From Fusarium oxysporum f. sp. lycopersici 4287 (lineage: Eukaryota; Ascomycota; Sordariomycetes; Hypocreales; Nectriaceae): a DNA stretch of 64,000 bases. A program made the translations under genes and the position numbers. The stretch lies in NCBI RefSeq assembly GCF_000149955.1, contig NC_030993.1, positions 248,125-312,124 of the forward strand. The letters are read 5' to 3'. The notes beneath the pieces were generated by a model. The model made no database searches and was not told where the DNA came from. It saw only the letters and a list, made by a program, of their open reading frames with translations. Of this stretch, positions 11,765 to 23,282 are shown one piece after another; within the stretch, counting starts at the first letter, position 1, and each line of letters opens with the position of its first letter.

Positions 11765-12748
11765 TCACAATGATCTACGTAACAAGCCCAGAGCGATGCT
11801 TTTAAACTCCTCTCCGTACTGTAGCTTTGTTCTCCAACGCAATGGAATTCCATCCTCGCCGTCCCTCGCACCGAGCAAACCGCCCGAAATCGCAGCATTT
11901 GTATCCGTGTCGCCACCGATACGCACGACATCAACCAGAACATCCTCCAGCCCACGCCTGTCCAGCAATGCCGCAATGCCAATGCTTAAGGAATCAAGAA
12001 CAAAGCCACCACCATCGTCTTTCAGCTTCGGCGAGGCACCCTTCTTGGCCATAGTGGCTATACTAAGTTCTTTTCCCAACTCGATAGCTCGGTTTACCTG
12101 GGCAGATTTGAGTGCAATTGCAACATGTTGCCCGGCGGCGATGGCAGTTGCGGCGCTGCTCCCGTTAATCAACTGGGAGACAATCGTGTTGTAGGCGGCG
12201 CAAGAGACGGTGCATTTCTTATCGTCATGCGTTACACGGCTGATGCGCTCGCTCTCGACGATGAGCGTCTCCGGATCAGTCTGGAAAAGGCCAGTAGGGA
12301 TGCAGCGCATTAAACTGCCGTTACCGGCCCTCCCCCTACCAGCTCCTGCATGGTCAGGGTCTCGTGTCTCTCGATACTTTTCTAGGCCATCTGCTACCGC
12401 CTCCCCGATATCTTTTGGGCGACTCCCAAGCTCTCTACCTGGCCAGTCACCGTCCTCCCATTTTAGGAAGTTCTCTGCCGAGAGACGAGTAATATCGTCT
12501 CCTGGCTGGAAGTCTCGATAAGCTAGCAATACCGCGCGGGTCATGTCGGTATCGTCAGTCGCCTGTCCAGCAGACCACGAGAGAAGCCCTCCACCAATAA
12601 GGTCTCGAAGACCACCTGGATAATCGCTTGCAATTAGGTCATGTGGGGCGAATTCGAGGTTAGCACCAAGCGAGTCGCCAGCATGAACGCCGAGCAGGGC
12701 ACCAATGATTCGAGATTCATGGTCGGACAGACGTTCAGGGTGAGACAT
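11765..12748 (-). CDS. ADP-ribosylglycohydrolase (DraG/ARH family), 327 aa
   Basis: This intronless gene encodes a compact enzyme expected to hydrolyse ADP-ribose from modified proteins or small molecules. Family features are clear: an N-terminal GALLGVHAGDSLGA, the metal-binding ATDDTDMT near residue 65, the central GRAGNGSLMR near residue 138, and the C-terminal VRIGGDTDTNAAISGGLLGA near residue 275. The spaced TDDTD and GGDTDT acidic clusters bind the two magnesium ions in this family. Length matches the family. Start is the ATG at 12748, 17 residues before the first conserved block. No signal peptide is visible, so it is probably cytosolic. Neighbours give no functional clue; the gene stands alone between decayed stretches. 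Confidence 0.92.
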   Translation of the reverse strand: MSHPERLSDHESRIIGALLGVHAGDSLGANLEFAPHDLIASDYPGGLRDLIGGGLLSWSAGQATDDTDMTRAVLLAYRDFQPGDDITRLSAENFLKWEDGDWPGRELGSRPKDIGEAVADGLEKYRETRDPDHAGAGRGRAGNGSLMRCIPTGLFQTDPETLIVESERISRVTHDDKKCTVSCAAYNTIVSQLINGSSAATAIAAGQHVAIALKSAQVNRAIELGKELSIATMAKKGASPKLKDDGGGFVLDSLSIGIAALLDRRGLEDVLVDVVRIGGDTDTNAAISGGLLGARDGEDGIPLRWRTKLQYGEEFKSIALGLLRRSL

Positions 12749-13840
12749 ACTGTTGACGAATTTGTGGGCCTGTTATCCTGAAACTTAGGATAGAGGTTAG
12801 TCTAGTCTACTATGAATAAAGTCTATGCTTTAAGTAGGCACTTTCCTTGGTGTCTGAGGTAGTCATAATATGGTGGCGATCTGTGATGACAGCTTTACAA
12901 AAATGCCGATCGAATCGCAATCGCTTACCGGCGAATTTTGGCCGGACAATCCTTCGTTCGAGAACACTGTTGAGCTTTATGGGTCTAGCGTTAGTAGCCA
13001 ATCATTATATACGTAGTAAATATAAGACGGACTCGTTTCGCCGCCAGGTTTATTCAGTTGCTTCCTACGAGATTCAGCCTAGTGTATCTATCCCCATACA
13101 TAACTTTATCGGGCATTAGACTGCCATAAGATTGCAAGGAGACAAGGGTCAAAGATTTTGGGCTGCATAGCCCCCAATGTTGTAGGTTACGCACTGTAGA
13201 TGTACGCAGCTACGGCATGCTTCCTCCGCTTGTTCCAATCTTGGACAGAGCTTCCGTGTTAATGTAGAACGTCTTGATGGAATATTGGATCCGGCATTGA
13301 CAGCATGAGTGTTCAATTTCACACTTGGCTTCAAGGGGTCTCTATAGCGGCAATCCAGTTAGAAGAGATTTAAGTTCGAGGGATTCGTGGAGGATTCAAC
13401 TTACGATCTCATCACAAGCGCGGAAGAACTTTAGTGATTTCCATCAATAACATGTTAGTTCAGACCTAAAAAGGTCGCTAACAGACCAATCACATAGTTT
13501 TCAAGGGTATAGGAGCTTGCCTGACCAAGGTTCCGTCTCCTTCACTCCAGATTCTCCGTCAATCATACTCGAAGATACTGACCACCCCGAAAACTCGTAC
13601 AATTAACTCCATAATGAAGGAGTTGGCTTATGTGGATATGATGATCCCACGAGGCATACAGCAATTTGTCGTCCTTGGACCTTGCCGCAGAGCGATTCCG
13701 TAGATTCAAGGTTCTTGAGCTTGTCTGCATTCTCCAGCTCGTAAACATATTTATAGCTTGTTCTAAACGCTCATTGAGTTATCCAGAATATGTACAACCA
13801 GAGTGTTCATCTTTAAAAGAACCACGATAATCCCTAATCC
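12749..13840. other. Intergenic stretch
   Basis: Short frames occur on both strands but none has a conserved motif, a good start or splice structure. The first ~100 bases are the likely promoter of the ADP-ribosylglycohydrolase gene. Confidence 0.45.
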
Positions 13841-14281
13841 CTTCAAGGTCCGATATGTAACTCGTTCCCTTTTATCACTTAGCCTGCCGCTGGCAGTGAC
13901 TACAGCAACTGTCGACCCATGCGCACGCATTTCCAAAGCAGTCAGCGAGAGCAACTCTTCCCTGTTGTTGTGACAGCCCAACTTGCCAAGGACTGTCTCG
14001 AGTCCATGCCTTTCTATCCCGAACTTGCTGCGAGCTTCATCGACGAGGTCACCAAGTATATCCAGTGGCAGTCTACCCTCGAAGCTCTCAAGAACCCCCC
14101 GGAGACATACACATCGTTCCCGACCGACATCTTAGGAGGCCTTAAGAAGATTCGCAGTACCAACTTCTCAAGTCAGTGGGAGTTTGATGCAGCGATTAAT
14201 GCACTTCTTCATACCGCCAACGACGGCCATCTCAGGGTCGATTTTTGCTCTACTCTCTTCAGCTTCATTCGCAACAAGACG
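13841..14281 (+). pseudogene. Peptidase S41-family N-terminal fragment
   Basis: The stretch encodes the start of a fungal secreted S41-like serine peptidase. A signal-peptide-like LLSLSLPLAV is followed by VDPCARISKAVSES, then, after a one-base frame change near 13960, by AQLAKDCLES, EVTKYIQWQSTL, LKNPP and the late motif HTANDGHLRVDF. Homologues usually exceed 600 residues; here only ~140 remain and the catalytic domain is missing. No good start codon precedes the leader. The fragment ends where an ankyrin fragment on the other strand begins, so it is truncated by rearrangement as well as frameshifted. Confidence 0.6.
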
Positions 14282-14595
14282 TGATCCATATGCCCCGCAC
14301 TAACAGCAGTGTGCAGAACGGACCAACCCGAGTGAGTCTTCGTGTCGCCTTTTGCTCCACGATCGAGAAGAAGCTTGACGATGGGAGTAGGGCCAGGTCC
14401 ACTGAGGGCCTCGTGAAGAACTGACCAGCCGGTTTTGTCGGCGGAATCTGGCTTAACGCCGAGGTCGATGAGGCGTTGAACACGCTCCACGTTCTCTGTG
14501 ACTGTTTGGTGAAGAAATATTTCGCCATGGGAGTCCGCATAGCTGGCGTCGATGCAACGGTCGTATAGCCAGGAGGTCACGGCAGGGTGTTCCAT
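14265..14595 (-). pseudogene. Ankyrin-repeat protein fragment
   Basis: On the minus strand the frame starts at ATG 14595 and encodes about 100 residues with two to three ankyrin repeats (EIFLHQTVTENVERVQRLI, GWSVLHEALSG, GWSVLHTAVSAGH). After AGHMDHV, at about 14280, the frame enters the antisense of the S41 fragment and then stops near 14209. The repeat array is therefore cut off in mid-repeat. The start may be genuine, but the protein is a 3'-truncated remnant. Confidence 0.6.
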
Positions 14596-15367
14596 TGTGA
14601 ATGTTTCCTGGAAAGTTTTCCGGCTTCTAGTAGTGATTGGCTTGCAACGGGAGCCAGTGACTTGGATAGCCTAAGACAATCACAGACGAGGGAAAGAAAT
14701 GCGACTTTGCTTAGAATCTATCCACGGTGACGCATAAACTGGTAACTCTGATTTACCTCGCGTCTGACGAAGTGGTTGGCGAGTCTCTGAATTTCAAGGT
14801 CAAGGTATTAGACAAGGGCAGATTTGGAGCTCTGTCCACTGGGTATGTCTGGAGAATGAACTAAATCTGAGTGTAATGACGGACTCATATTCTTGCAAGG
14901 CGAGAACTATCAACGAATAATTACAATAATTCTTGAACAAAAGAGCTGCTTGACAAACTTAGAAAGCTCCGGCTCTTTCAAGAACCCGGCTTCTTGGGTA
15001 GACCATCTCTTTAGACGCTGTAATGCTTGTAGACTAATATTTGTTAAGGAATACCTAATTTATGTATAAACTTAGTTAAGGTTCAGTTCGCTTTTGTATC
15101 CTTTAGGAAAGGCACAGCACGGTATCACACCATGCAGAACATCCCCACTCATACCGAGGCCCTCAGCCGGTGAATTCTTGGCTATTCTATTGGCTCTCCT
15201 TTTATGTGATATGAGGGGCTAGGCCTGAACATCTCGACTGAGAGTGCCCGCTAGAATACCATCCATGTATTTATAGTCAGTCAGACCACGCCAGATCGAA
15301 TTTACTTCAATTAGCTATCCTATACAATCAACCTTCCACGACAATATAACCTTCAAACATCTTAACT
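14596..15367. other. Intergenic stretch; amidase promoter at right end
   Basis: No gene is supported. The last ~150 bases, with pyrimidine-rich tracts, are the probable promoter and leader of the amidase gene. Confidence 0.45.
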
Positions 15368-17321
15368 ATGCCTGACTCTTTCCCTGACTCTACCCAGCCC
15401 CTCCCAACATGGGAGACGCGGGCCGAGGAGAAGCGGAGTCGTTCGGCCAAAGCCATTCCGAGTTCATGGCTGCTCCCCTCTCATATTATGGACGGACTCA
15501 AGGTACCACTCGAATCAAATAAGAACAATCTTATTTCCCTTGATATTCCACGTCGTTCTGGAATTTTGAGTGAGATCGAGCTTGACATCACTGAATCATT
15601 TACCACCATGCAGCTCATAGAGAAGCTGGCCGCTGGGGCTTTCACGGCTGTCCAGGTTGTCACTGCGTTCTCTAAGAGAGCAGCAATTGCTCAACAGCTG
15701 GTTTTTCATCACCATCAGCTTGGTGCGAAGTACATGCTGACGTTAAAATAGACCAACTGCCTCACTGAAACCTTCTTTGACGAAGCAGAATCGCGTGCTC
15801 GGCATTTAGATGAGCTACGAGAAAGTGGGAAGCTCGCTGGGCCTCTTCATGGCCTCCCTATCAGCCTCAAAGACAGCCTCCAGGTTTCTGGTACTCAAGC
15901 TACCATCGGTCTGGTTGCATATCTCGATGATTATTCCAAGATCAATTCCCCTCTCGTGGAGATTCTTATTTCGCTCGGAGCAGTTCCGTTTGTCAAAACT
16001 AATGTTCCGCAAACCATGATGGCAAGCAAATCCCAAACAGCCCTTGGAGGATTCTTTTCGGATGCTAATAGGATGTATAGACAGCTGACTCCCATAACAA
16101 TATATTCGGCCGTGTTCTGAACCCATGGAACACTGCTCTTGGCGCGGGAGGTTCGAGTGGTGGTGAGGGCGCATTGGTCGCTTTTCGGGGATCTCCCATT
16201 GGAATTGGAACTGATATAGCCGGTATGTCGTTCCCTTCATCCATTTGCTATTTAGCAGACTTTGTTCACATGAAATCCTAGGTTCCATCCGTATTCCTGC
16301 TCTTTGCTGCGGGACATACGGCTTCAAACCAACAGCCGGACGAATTCCTTATGGAGGGCAAAAGGGCTGCAGTGATCCTGGTCTCAAATTTGTTCTAGCG
16401 TGCGCTGGTCCATTATCCAACGACATGGAGAGCATGGTGACTTTAACAAAGTTGATTCTCGACAGCCGTCCGGCCAGGTTGGACTCAACAGCAATAGATG
16501 TTCCTTGGAGAGAGACGCCTAGCTTGTTGGGGCGCAAATTGAAGCTGGGTGTCCTCCCAGAAGACCCCTCTTATCCCCTTCATCCACCAGTCCGAAATGC
16601 CGTTTCGCAAGCTGTTGAGAAACTGAGAGCTGCAGGACACGTTGTCATGGAGTTGACTGCTGAGGAATGCAAAATTGCGGAACTGACCGAGATTGCATGG
16701 GGGTTCTTTGCACTAGACTCGACTGGAAGCCGTATTGTGTCCGATTCAGGAGAACCACGCATTCCATCTCGAGATCGTATCGATTCCGAGTTCAAGCGAG
16801 TTGCGAAGATTCACCTCCCTGACATGACGATCTCGAGCCCGTTGGAAAGGCTGTCGTTCCTCAACGCCAAGAAAGCAGCTGCGCTAGAAGGATGGCGTAA
16901 AGTATGGGCAACCCGTGGTCTTGATGCTGTCGTTGGGCCAGCTGCCCAGAATACGGCGGTTAAACATGACGACTATGGGGTGCCACCCTATACCTGTTTC
17001 TTGAATGTCCTTAACGCAAGTCATCTCATCCCGGCTAATAGCTCAGCACTGACAGCTTTACAGTACCCTGCTTGCGTAATTCCTTTTGAAAATGCAAGTC
17101 TCATTCCCGGCGCAGAGTTCCAGATACAGGCTGGACAAGCTGGTCCTCCTTGTGAGTAGTCTATAGCCCCAACTATTTATTCCGGAAATGTTCTGACTTT
17201 GGTAGATGATCCCGAGTTGACTGAGGGGGCACCATGTTCCATCCAAGTAGCCACTAGTTCAATGCGGGACGAGGAATGTATGGCCATATCGGCCTTGATC
17301 GACAGGGCTCTGAGAGGATAG
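15368..17321 (+). CDS. Amidase (amidase signature family, acetamidase-like), 576 aa
   Basis: Exons 15368-15700, 15752-16021, 16081-16222, 16282-17151 and 17206-17321 join to 1731 bases. The product is a fungal amidase that should hydrolyse small amides to acid plus ammonia. The catalytic core is visible: the lysine of GLPISLKDS near residue 166, then the Gly/Ser-rich GAGGSSGGEGAL and GIGTDIAGSIRIPA, carrying the cis-Ser and nucleophile Ser of the Ser-Ser-Lys triad. The C-terminal APCSIQVAT block is also present. The second intron begins GCAAGC after ATG ATG, a GC-AG intron; this choice gives the family sequence TMMTADSHNNIFGRVLNP. The 3' end lies 39 bases from the convergent Zn2Cys6 gene. Cytosolic location is expected. 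Confidence 0.92.
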
Positions 17322-17360
17322 ATCAGGATTGTTGGTTTTGTTCTCCCACCTCAGGCGCCG

Positions 17361-18773
17361 TTAAGAGTGATGCGAAGCATCTTGTTCGTAGAGAGAAAGT
17401 ACATGCTCGATGTTATACCAAGACATTATTCCAAAATGGTCCAATGTTTTCCAGAACGTCTTGACGACACCCTGCACATATTTTGAAAATCCCGGCGATT
17501 GGCCGACTAGCCTGGGAATCTTTGAGAACCATGTCTCCCTCTGTTCCTCATCTCTCACTTCGAAACACGCTGCTATTAAAGGTAGCGTAATGTTCAGAAC
17601 GCTTTTATTGGTGGCAGCTTGTATAATGTCCAATTGTTCCAGGATAGAGGTAGCCACAGCAATCGCTGGTTCGTTGTTGGTGCCAAATGGATGACGCAGT
17701 CGGTGTACTAAGAGCAGAACTCCCAGCTTTGTAACCTGTGCCTGGCAAAGTATCTGTGAGACCTCGGCAGCAGAGGAGTGTTGAGAGAAACTTCGTGGCA
17801 AGTGTGGCTTCCAGGCTTTGACGAGTCGCTCAGTTTGGTCGAGAGCCTCCAGAGCCTCCAGCTTATAGGGGAGATCATCCATATCATCCAGGGATAGAGT
17901 ATTGTTGATTTCGCAAATATCGTACAGATGTGGAAGCAATGGAGCAAAGATTCCGACGTAACGATCGACATGATGGTCGAATTCAGGCAAATACCGAAAC
18001 CTCAGAGATGGGAGGGACCCAGCCATCAAACAGTTGAGGATCTCGGGTAGGATGAGACAGGACAGGAAGACCAGCTTGTCGGGATTCAAATCATGGCTCA
18101 ACTCGTATGTTTCTCTCACCAAACCCAGAGCCTGTTTACATATAGGCACAGAATTGGGTGATGCTGAGCAATAGTAGGTAAACGATATGATCAATCCTCC
18201 CAAGGCCAGGCATTCCGAAACACCTTCTTCCGTCCTCACGCTGTAGTTTCGCAACTTCTGCAGTGCTAATGAAGCATACTTGTAACACTCAGAAGTTGAC
18301 TGACACTCGCTGGCTAGAGCTACTGCAAGGAAAGCGTCCCGCAAGGTGTATCGCGAGGCGATAAAGTGTGAGACAAGCAATTGGCGATGTCTCTCTCTGA
18401 AGCTTGGGCCAACCAGCCAACGGTCCATTGAGGCATCGCTGAGAAGCAAGTTCTGAAATACCTGTTTCTCTAACGTGGAGAGGTCATCGAACGGTGATAA
18501 AGGGCGGGGGAGAACTGGACTGGTCAGGCAAGTGAGGTCGGTGTCATTAGGACTTGGTGACGACGAGTCACGATGACCTTTTTTGATCGACACTCGCACT
18601 AGCTTTGCAGCTAAGCGCGGGCGGCCAGCTTTCTTTAATGGACGTTTGTTCAGGCACTGGAAGCCCAAGCGACGACAGCGGGCACAACTGGTTTCGGTGT
18701 CTTGCTCCCAGTAACAGCGTTCCTTGAGGTTGTGGCAGCGGTCACAAGCGCGTCGAGACATAGAACGAGGCAT
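17361..18773 (-). CDS. Zn2Cys6 fungal transcription factor (470 aa)
   Basis: The N-terminus carries a zinc binuclear cluster: CDRC, six residues, C, nine residues, CARC, six residues, C, ending at QCLNKRP, followed by a basic stretch KKAGRPR. This is the DNA-binding domain of GAL4-type regulators. The rest is a helical region with the leucine-rich character of the middle domain, and no intron is needed. The gene is convergent with the amidase and upstream of the MFS and FAD-oxidoreductase genes. It is a plausible local regulator of an amide/amine utilisation group, but this is inference from position only. The start at 18773 puts the zinc cluster nine residues from the N-terminus, as is usual. 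Confidence 0.9.
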   Translation of the reverse strand: MPRSMSRRACDRCHNLKERCYWEQDTETSCARCRRLGFQCLNKRPLKKAGRPRLAAKLVRVSIKKGHRDSSSPSPNDTDLTCLTSPVLPRPLSPFDDLSTLEKQVFQNLLLSDASMDRWLVGPSFRERHRQLLVSHFIASRYTLRDAFLAVALASECQSTSECYKYASLALQKLRNYSVRTEEGVSECLALGGLIISFTYYCSASPNSVPICKQALGLVRETYELSHDLNPDKLVFLSCLILPEILNCLMAGSLPSLRFRYLPEFDHHVDRYVGIFAPLLPHLYDICEINNTLSLDDMDDLPYKLEALEALDQTERLVKAWKPHLPRSFSQHSSAAEVSQILCQAQVTKLGVLLLVHRLRHPFGTNNEPAIAVATSILEQLDIIQAATNKSVLNITLPLIAACFEVRDEEQRETWFSKIPRLVGQSPGFSKYVQGVVKTFWKTLDHFGIMSWYNIEHVLSLYEQDASHHS

Positions 18774-19240
18774 ATTAAAGAGGAGATTGTTTTAGGGCAG
18801 GAATAGGCGAGAAGTAATTAACTCTGGCGATTGATGAGAGTCGTTGAAACCAGCGTGACACCCGATCCTCGGTCTGTTCGTTATCATCCTGTCGAGATAA
18901 GCCTTTCCCCGCAATCGGAACCCGTGGGTCTTTCCGATCCTGGCATAGATAAGTTGATCCGATGACCCGGAGTTTCAGATGATAGCGGGGAAATGAGGTG
19001 GCTGGGCTTTCATCTCTGTGTCACGGAATTATTGACTTGATTGAGCTTAGGTTGAATCGCCACTAGGCTCCCATTACTCGGGCAAATACGAAATGCCCAA
19101 CCAGAATGCTCAATACTCAGATTGAACAAGTCGAGCGATACCTCACATGTGAATGCTATGAGAGCTACTAAATATGTTTCTATTGTATAGAAAACACTAT
19201 GCCTAAATACTGAGATATCCCACATGACCAATATCCCATG
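18774..19240. other. Intergenic stretch; Zn2Cys6 gene promoter
   Basis: Holds the upstream region of the minus-strand Zn2Cys6 gene and the 3' flank of the MFS gene. No further gene is seen. Confidence 0.5.
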
Positions 19241-21133
19241 TCAATACTGTTTCATGACATAGTGATCATACTTGCCTGCCAACTGAACACGGCACTTCCG
19301 ACCCCAAATGGTCATAGGTATACATGTCAAAGCAACAACAGCAGAAAGGCACCCCAAGACCACAAACATATTATAAACACCCATTCCATTCATCCAGGGC
19401 GTGGCGGCGAACACAAGAGCGGTTGCAATAGCATTGCGGATGAAAACAACGCCAGTCAAGGCAGGGCCCACAATCTTTAAGAGTTACATTAGTCGATGGT
19501 CAAGGATTTTGAAGCCGAGAAGAACTTACAAGTTGATAAGAGTCTTGGAGGTAGGTAAGAGCCATATCGCCGCAACCTCCTATCGCAAATCCAATAAAGC
19601 CTGCACCAATAGCATTAATAATCCAAGGCATTCCCTGATATCTGTCAGCCTCTTTATTCATGTTCATATTAGACCTGGCTTACCTTGGCAATTGTCAAGC
19701 CATACATAAGGCTTCCAACAGTCATGCTTAACCCTGGTATCAAGAACAGCCATAGTCGAGTCTCAGGTTCATAAATACCCCCACGACGCTTGGCAATCTG
19801 CATAATAAAATAGTCCACGAGCGGTCCTCCAAAAATTGCTCCTAAAATCGCGCCAATAAAAGGAGGCAGATTCATATTTCCTAGCCCGGCAGGTGTGAAA
19901 TTATACGGGGGGAGGGCGTACAGAGAACTCTGTGTGACGGCCAAGAGGGAGAGCATAGCAACAGCCCAACCGTATTGCAGTGCAGCAAATATGACAGCTG
20001 GAAAAGTACAGAGAAGCTGAAATGGTTCATAGATGTCTCTCCAGATGGTACGCCTTTGATGACAGGCGTGCTTGTCCAAAGTCAAGAATGCATGTCGTTG
20101 CCAGTACGACTTCATGGGAATACTGTGGTCTATCTCAATGGTATCGCTGTAACGCTGAGGCATGGCCTCATCGTTGCTCTGTGAATCATTTGGAGAGGAT
20201 GGTTTGGCGATGCTGCTGACTTTACCAAGATGGGTTCCGTCGGGTAAAGACGTGGTAGTTGGGACCTCTTGGCCATTCAGGGCCGGTGGGATATACTTGG
20301 ATTCCTCAAGGAAGAATATCATGAAAACACCAATGATGCCTATCAAGACGGTGCAGGACCAGCATGCCCAGCGCCAGCCCATTTTCACGGCGACCTGACC
20401 TCCGTAAACTGGTCCTAGATAATTCTATACTTGTTAGTCAAGACTAAGCGTTAAAGCTCGGAAGAATTCTTACCCCAACAAGAACCATGCCAAGATAGAT
20501 ACCATTCATTGTACCACGTTGGTGGACGAAGAACAGGTCTGCGACAGTGACTTGGAAGAGCGCTTCGTTTACTGCTCCAGCAACACCAGCAATGGCATTA
20601 CATCCGAACATGTCTCCAGCAGTATACGTCTCGGCTTGCCAGGCACCAGCTGCAAACATGAGAGCGGCGGTGGCGAGGTAAACGGGACGACGGCCAATTC
20701 GTAACGCGATGGGGACAAAGATGATACAGCCGATAGCCAAGCCTATCATATTCACAGCATAGCCGTTATTCATAGTATCATAGCTTAAGCCGAGCTCTTC
20801 GTTGAAGTTTTGCCAGAATGGCACGCTCATGCATGGGCTTCAAAACGGAATATTAGTCGGGGGATGAGGCGGGGTTCGATTGGAGGACCTACATGGCGAA
20901 CATCATCATGGAATAAAGTGAAAGCAATATCATATGGAGTGTCTTTCGCCAAGGACTCCAGTTCTATTATGAATTAATTAGCATTGTTCGAATGGTGGAT
21001 CGCGTATCCGTACCAGTGGCTGATTGGGGTCTGAACTGGGCTGAGGAGCCAGAATCATATGGGTGGCTTGTAAGTCATTGATGCGCTGCGTGCCCGGAGG
21101 CAACGCGTCGATGTTCAAAGCGTTTTCCGGCAT
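19241..21133 (-). CDS. MFS transporter (544 aa)
   Basis: Six exons on the minus strand (21133-21014, 20963-20893, 20837-20474, 20424-19684, 19634-19530, 19474-19241) join in frame to 1635 bases. The N-terminus contains NWSPWRKTLH, the conserved motif before the first membrane helix in many fungal proton-coupled transporters. The loop RIGRRPVY matches the MFS signature between helices 2 and 3. About twelve membrane segments are expected, with a long charged central loop (residues ~270-330) between the two halves, as is typical. Substrate is unknown; position beside an amidase, a regulator and an oxidase suggests uptake of an amide- or amine-type nutrient. That link is inference. Confidence 0.88.
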
Positions 21134-21698
21134 GATTATAGTTAACGAGCCGCTGTAGCATGTAGTCTAGTCAATGAATTACGGGACGAGACGATGTTAT
21201 ATGCCAAGTTTTGGACAAGCCGTCCATCCCTTATTCTACTGTTCTCCAACTACCGAAATGCGGGGTTCTTATCAAGCCTCTTTGCAAGCGTCCAATCATG
21301 GCACGAAAAAATGACCGGCTTGGACCGTCAGCAACTGGAAAGAGATTGGTCAAATAGGCAAGTGGATAATAGGCCGGTTCAAAAGCGCCCATGTGGAGGG
21401 ATCGGAAGATGAAAAGCACTTTGAAAAGAGAGTTAAAAAGTACGTGAAATTGCAACACTACAACTACCGGGGAGACACTGCGCTATCCCCTCGCGACTAG
21501 CTGCCATAACAGGTATAGTTTTGGACATTTTGTTTCCTTTTCAGAAGGGCACATGATAAACAACATGCATTACTTGCATAGATCATATCCAAGAAAGACA
21601 ACAAACATTCACACTGATACGTATGATGAATCGACAGCTATTTGAGTTTCAAAGAATGTATTCACAGCCATTCATTCCGTCACTCTAACTAGACTTTC
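21134..21698. other. Intergenic stretch; MFS promoter
   Basis: Contains the upstream region of the minus-strand MFS gene and the 3' flank of the FAD oxidoreductase gene. No gene is supported. Confidence 0.5.
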
Positions 21699-23282
21699 TC
21701 ATTCACTAGGGAACGCCGCAACCATTGATTCCACCGCCCGCTCCAATGTAAGAGACTCCAGCCTTTCCTCACTGACGAGAAAGGATGCCGGCAGCCACGA
21801 AGGCACATCCTCACCAATTGCCATCTTGGCAACAGCCTGACCACTCAACCAACACTTATCCATCCCATGACCGTTGAACCCTGCTGCAATCCACTCATCA
21901 CTGCCCGCTCTCCCAGTTGATTTCTGGGCCAAGTTGCCTACCAGAGGCAATCCATCTGGAGTAAATCCCATGATACCAGACCAAACTTTCCTCGTCTTAG
22001 CATTATCAGCATCTATGAATATCTTGGGAATAATGGATGAGATATGCTCTTTTGCCGTGGGGCTCACTTCCGAGTCATCACTCGTGAGCAGGTTCTCAAC
22101 CTCCTGGCTCTCGCCTCCAATAACAATCTCACCAGTTTTCGCATTCTGTTGCGCATAATAGAGTCCAGGTGTCACTGTTCTTGTCTCCGGGTCATAATAA
22201 CCCTTGTGGGCCTTGGTCCATGACAACTCGTGGCCAAGTCTAGGAAACGAGTCGCCGGGATCTTGGACCGAGACTGTGCCCCTAAGCTGATAAACTACCC
22301 CGGTGAGATTAGGCAGTAGATGTGATGAATAACCATTCGTGCAGTGAATGATCTTTCGTGCTCTTATGACACCTCGTGGAGTCTGCAGTAAGTACATGTG
22401 CTCGGCTTGGCCAGCGACTCCTTGAGAGGATATAGAGAGGACGGGGGTATTAGTCTCAATGCTGAATCGACTCTTGTGGGCGTTCAGAAGGCGTTTTTGA
22501 ATGATGGTGATAAGTCGGTATGGCCAAAGAGCCCCAGCACCCTTTTGTTCAGAGACAGCGATTCCATCTCGATACTTGTACTTGTTCTTGAGGGACAAGA
22601 GATGTCAACACAAGTTCACGTACGTAGTGTAGCGCAATACTACTGACCTTAATTACATCTTGATCTTCAATAACCCCGTATGCAAGTTTCGTTTGACCAG
22701 CGGTAGCTTTCATTAGCTCAAATGAGCCTTTGAGGTGTTCCAACGTTTCTCTGTCTCCAATTGTGGCAGTGGCGTTGACTTCGCGAAGTTCCACAGCGTC
22801 TTGTTCAAACTCATCCAGCTGAGCAACTACTGCTTTAAGCTCTGCAATATTGGCCTCGGAGAAACGCAAAATTTTGATAGCTTCTTCAGCTCCCAAACTA
22901 TCAGCAAGGTCTTGAAAGCGATCGCAGATGTCGGAAACAAGATGTCCACCGTTGCGGCCTGTAGCACCACTACAAGCGGTGCGAGCTTCCAACATAGTGA
23001 TCCGCCCTGCCGCTCGAGGATGGTTGAGCAAGGTGTGAGCAACACTGGTGCCAGTCACGCCGGATCCAATGATAGCGAAGTCTGTCTCAGAAGGCAGATC
23101 CGCTGATTGGATAGTAGATATTTCCGAAGGAGGTTCTTGCCAGTAAGACGCAGTCGGGTGAGTAGAAGGCAACCCAGCTGTGAGGCACAGTCGGTCCTTG
23201 ACCTGTTGGGCAAAAGCTGGCGAGATTCAGTGACTGATACGCCAAGTCGGGGTGGCATTAGTGACCTACCGTCTCGGGACAT
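21699..23282 (-). CDS. FAD-dependent oxidoreductase, DAO family (489 aa)
   Basis: Exons 23282-23270, 23216-22648 and 22586-21699 join to 1470 bases. The 13-base first exon supplies the start MSRD and leads into AFAQQVKDRL; it keeps the frame, whereas no ATG is available in exon 2. The protein has an N-terminal Rossmann motif, IIGSGVTGTSVAHTLL, then ACSGATGRNGGHL, a signature of this fungal subgroup, and the C-terminal GFTPDGLPLVG and AGFNGHGM blocks that close the FAD site. Such enzymes oxidise amino acids or amines with release of hydrogen peroxide. Its place beside amidase, MFS and aldehyde dehydrogenase genes suggests nitrogen-compound catabolism. A related gene lies at 62117-63671. Confidence 0.9.

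Noticed and set aside
12810..13750. Overlapping short frames on both strands
   Set aside because: Mutually overlapping, motif-free and without good start contexts.
17361..18773. Zn2Cys6 factor as regulator of the PKS cluster
   Set aside because: It lies about 20 kb from the nearest cluster gene and is convergent with the amidase; a local catabolic role is more likely.
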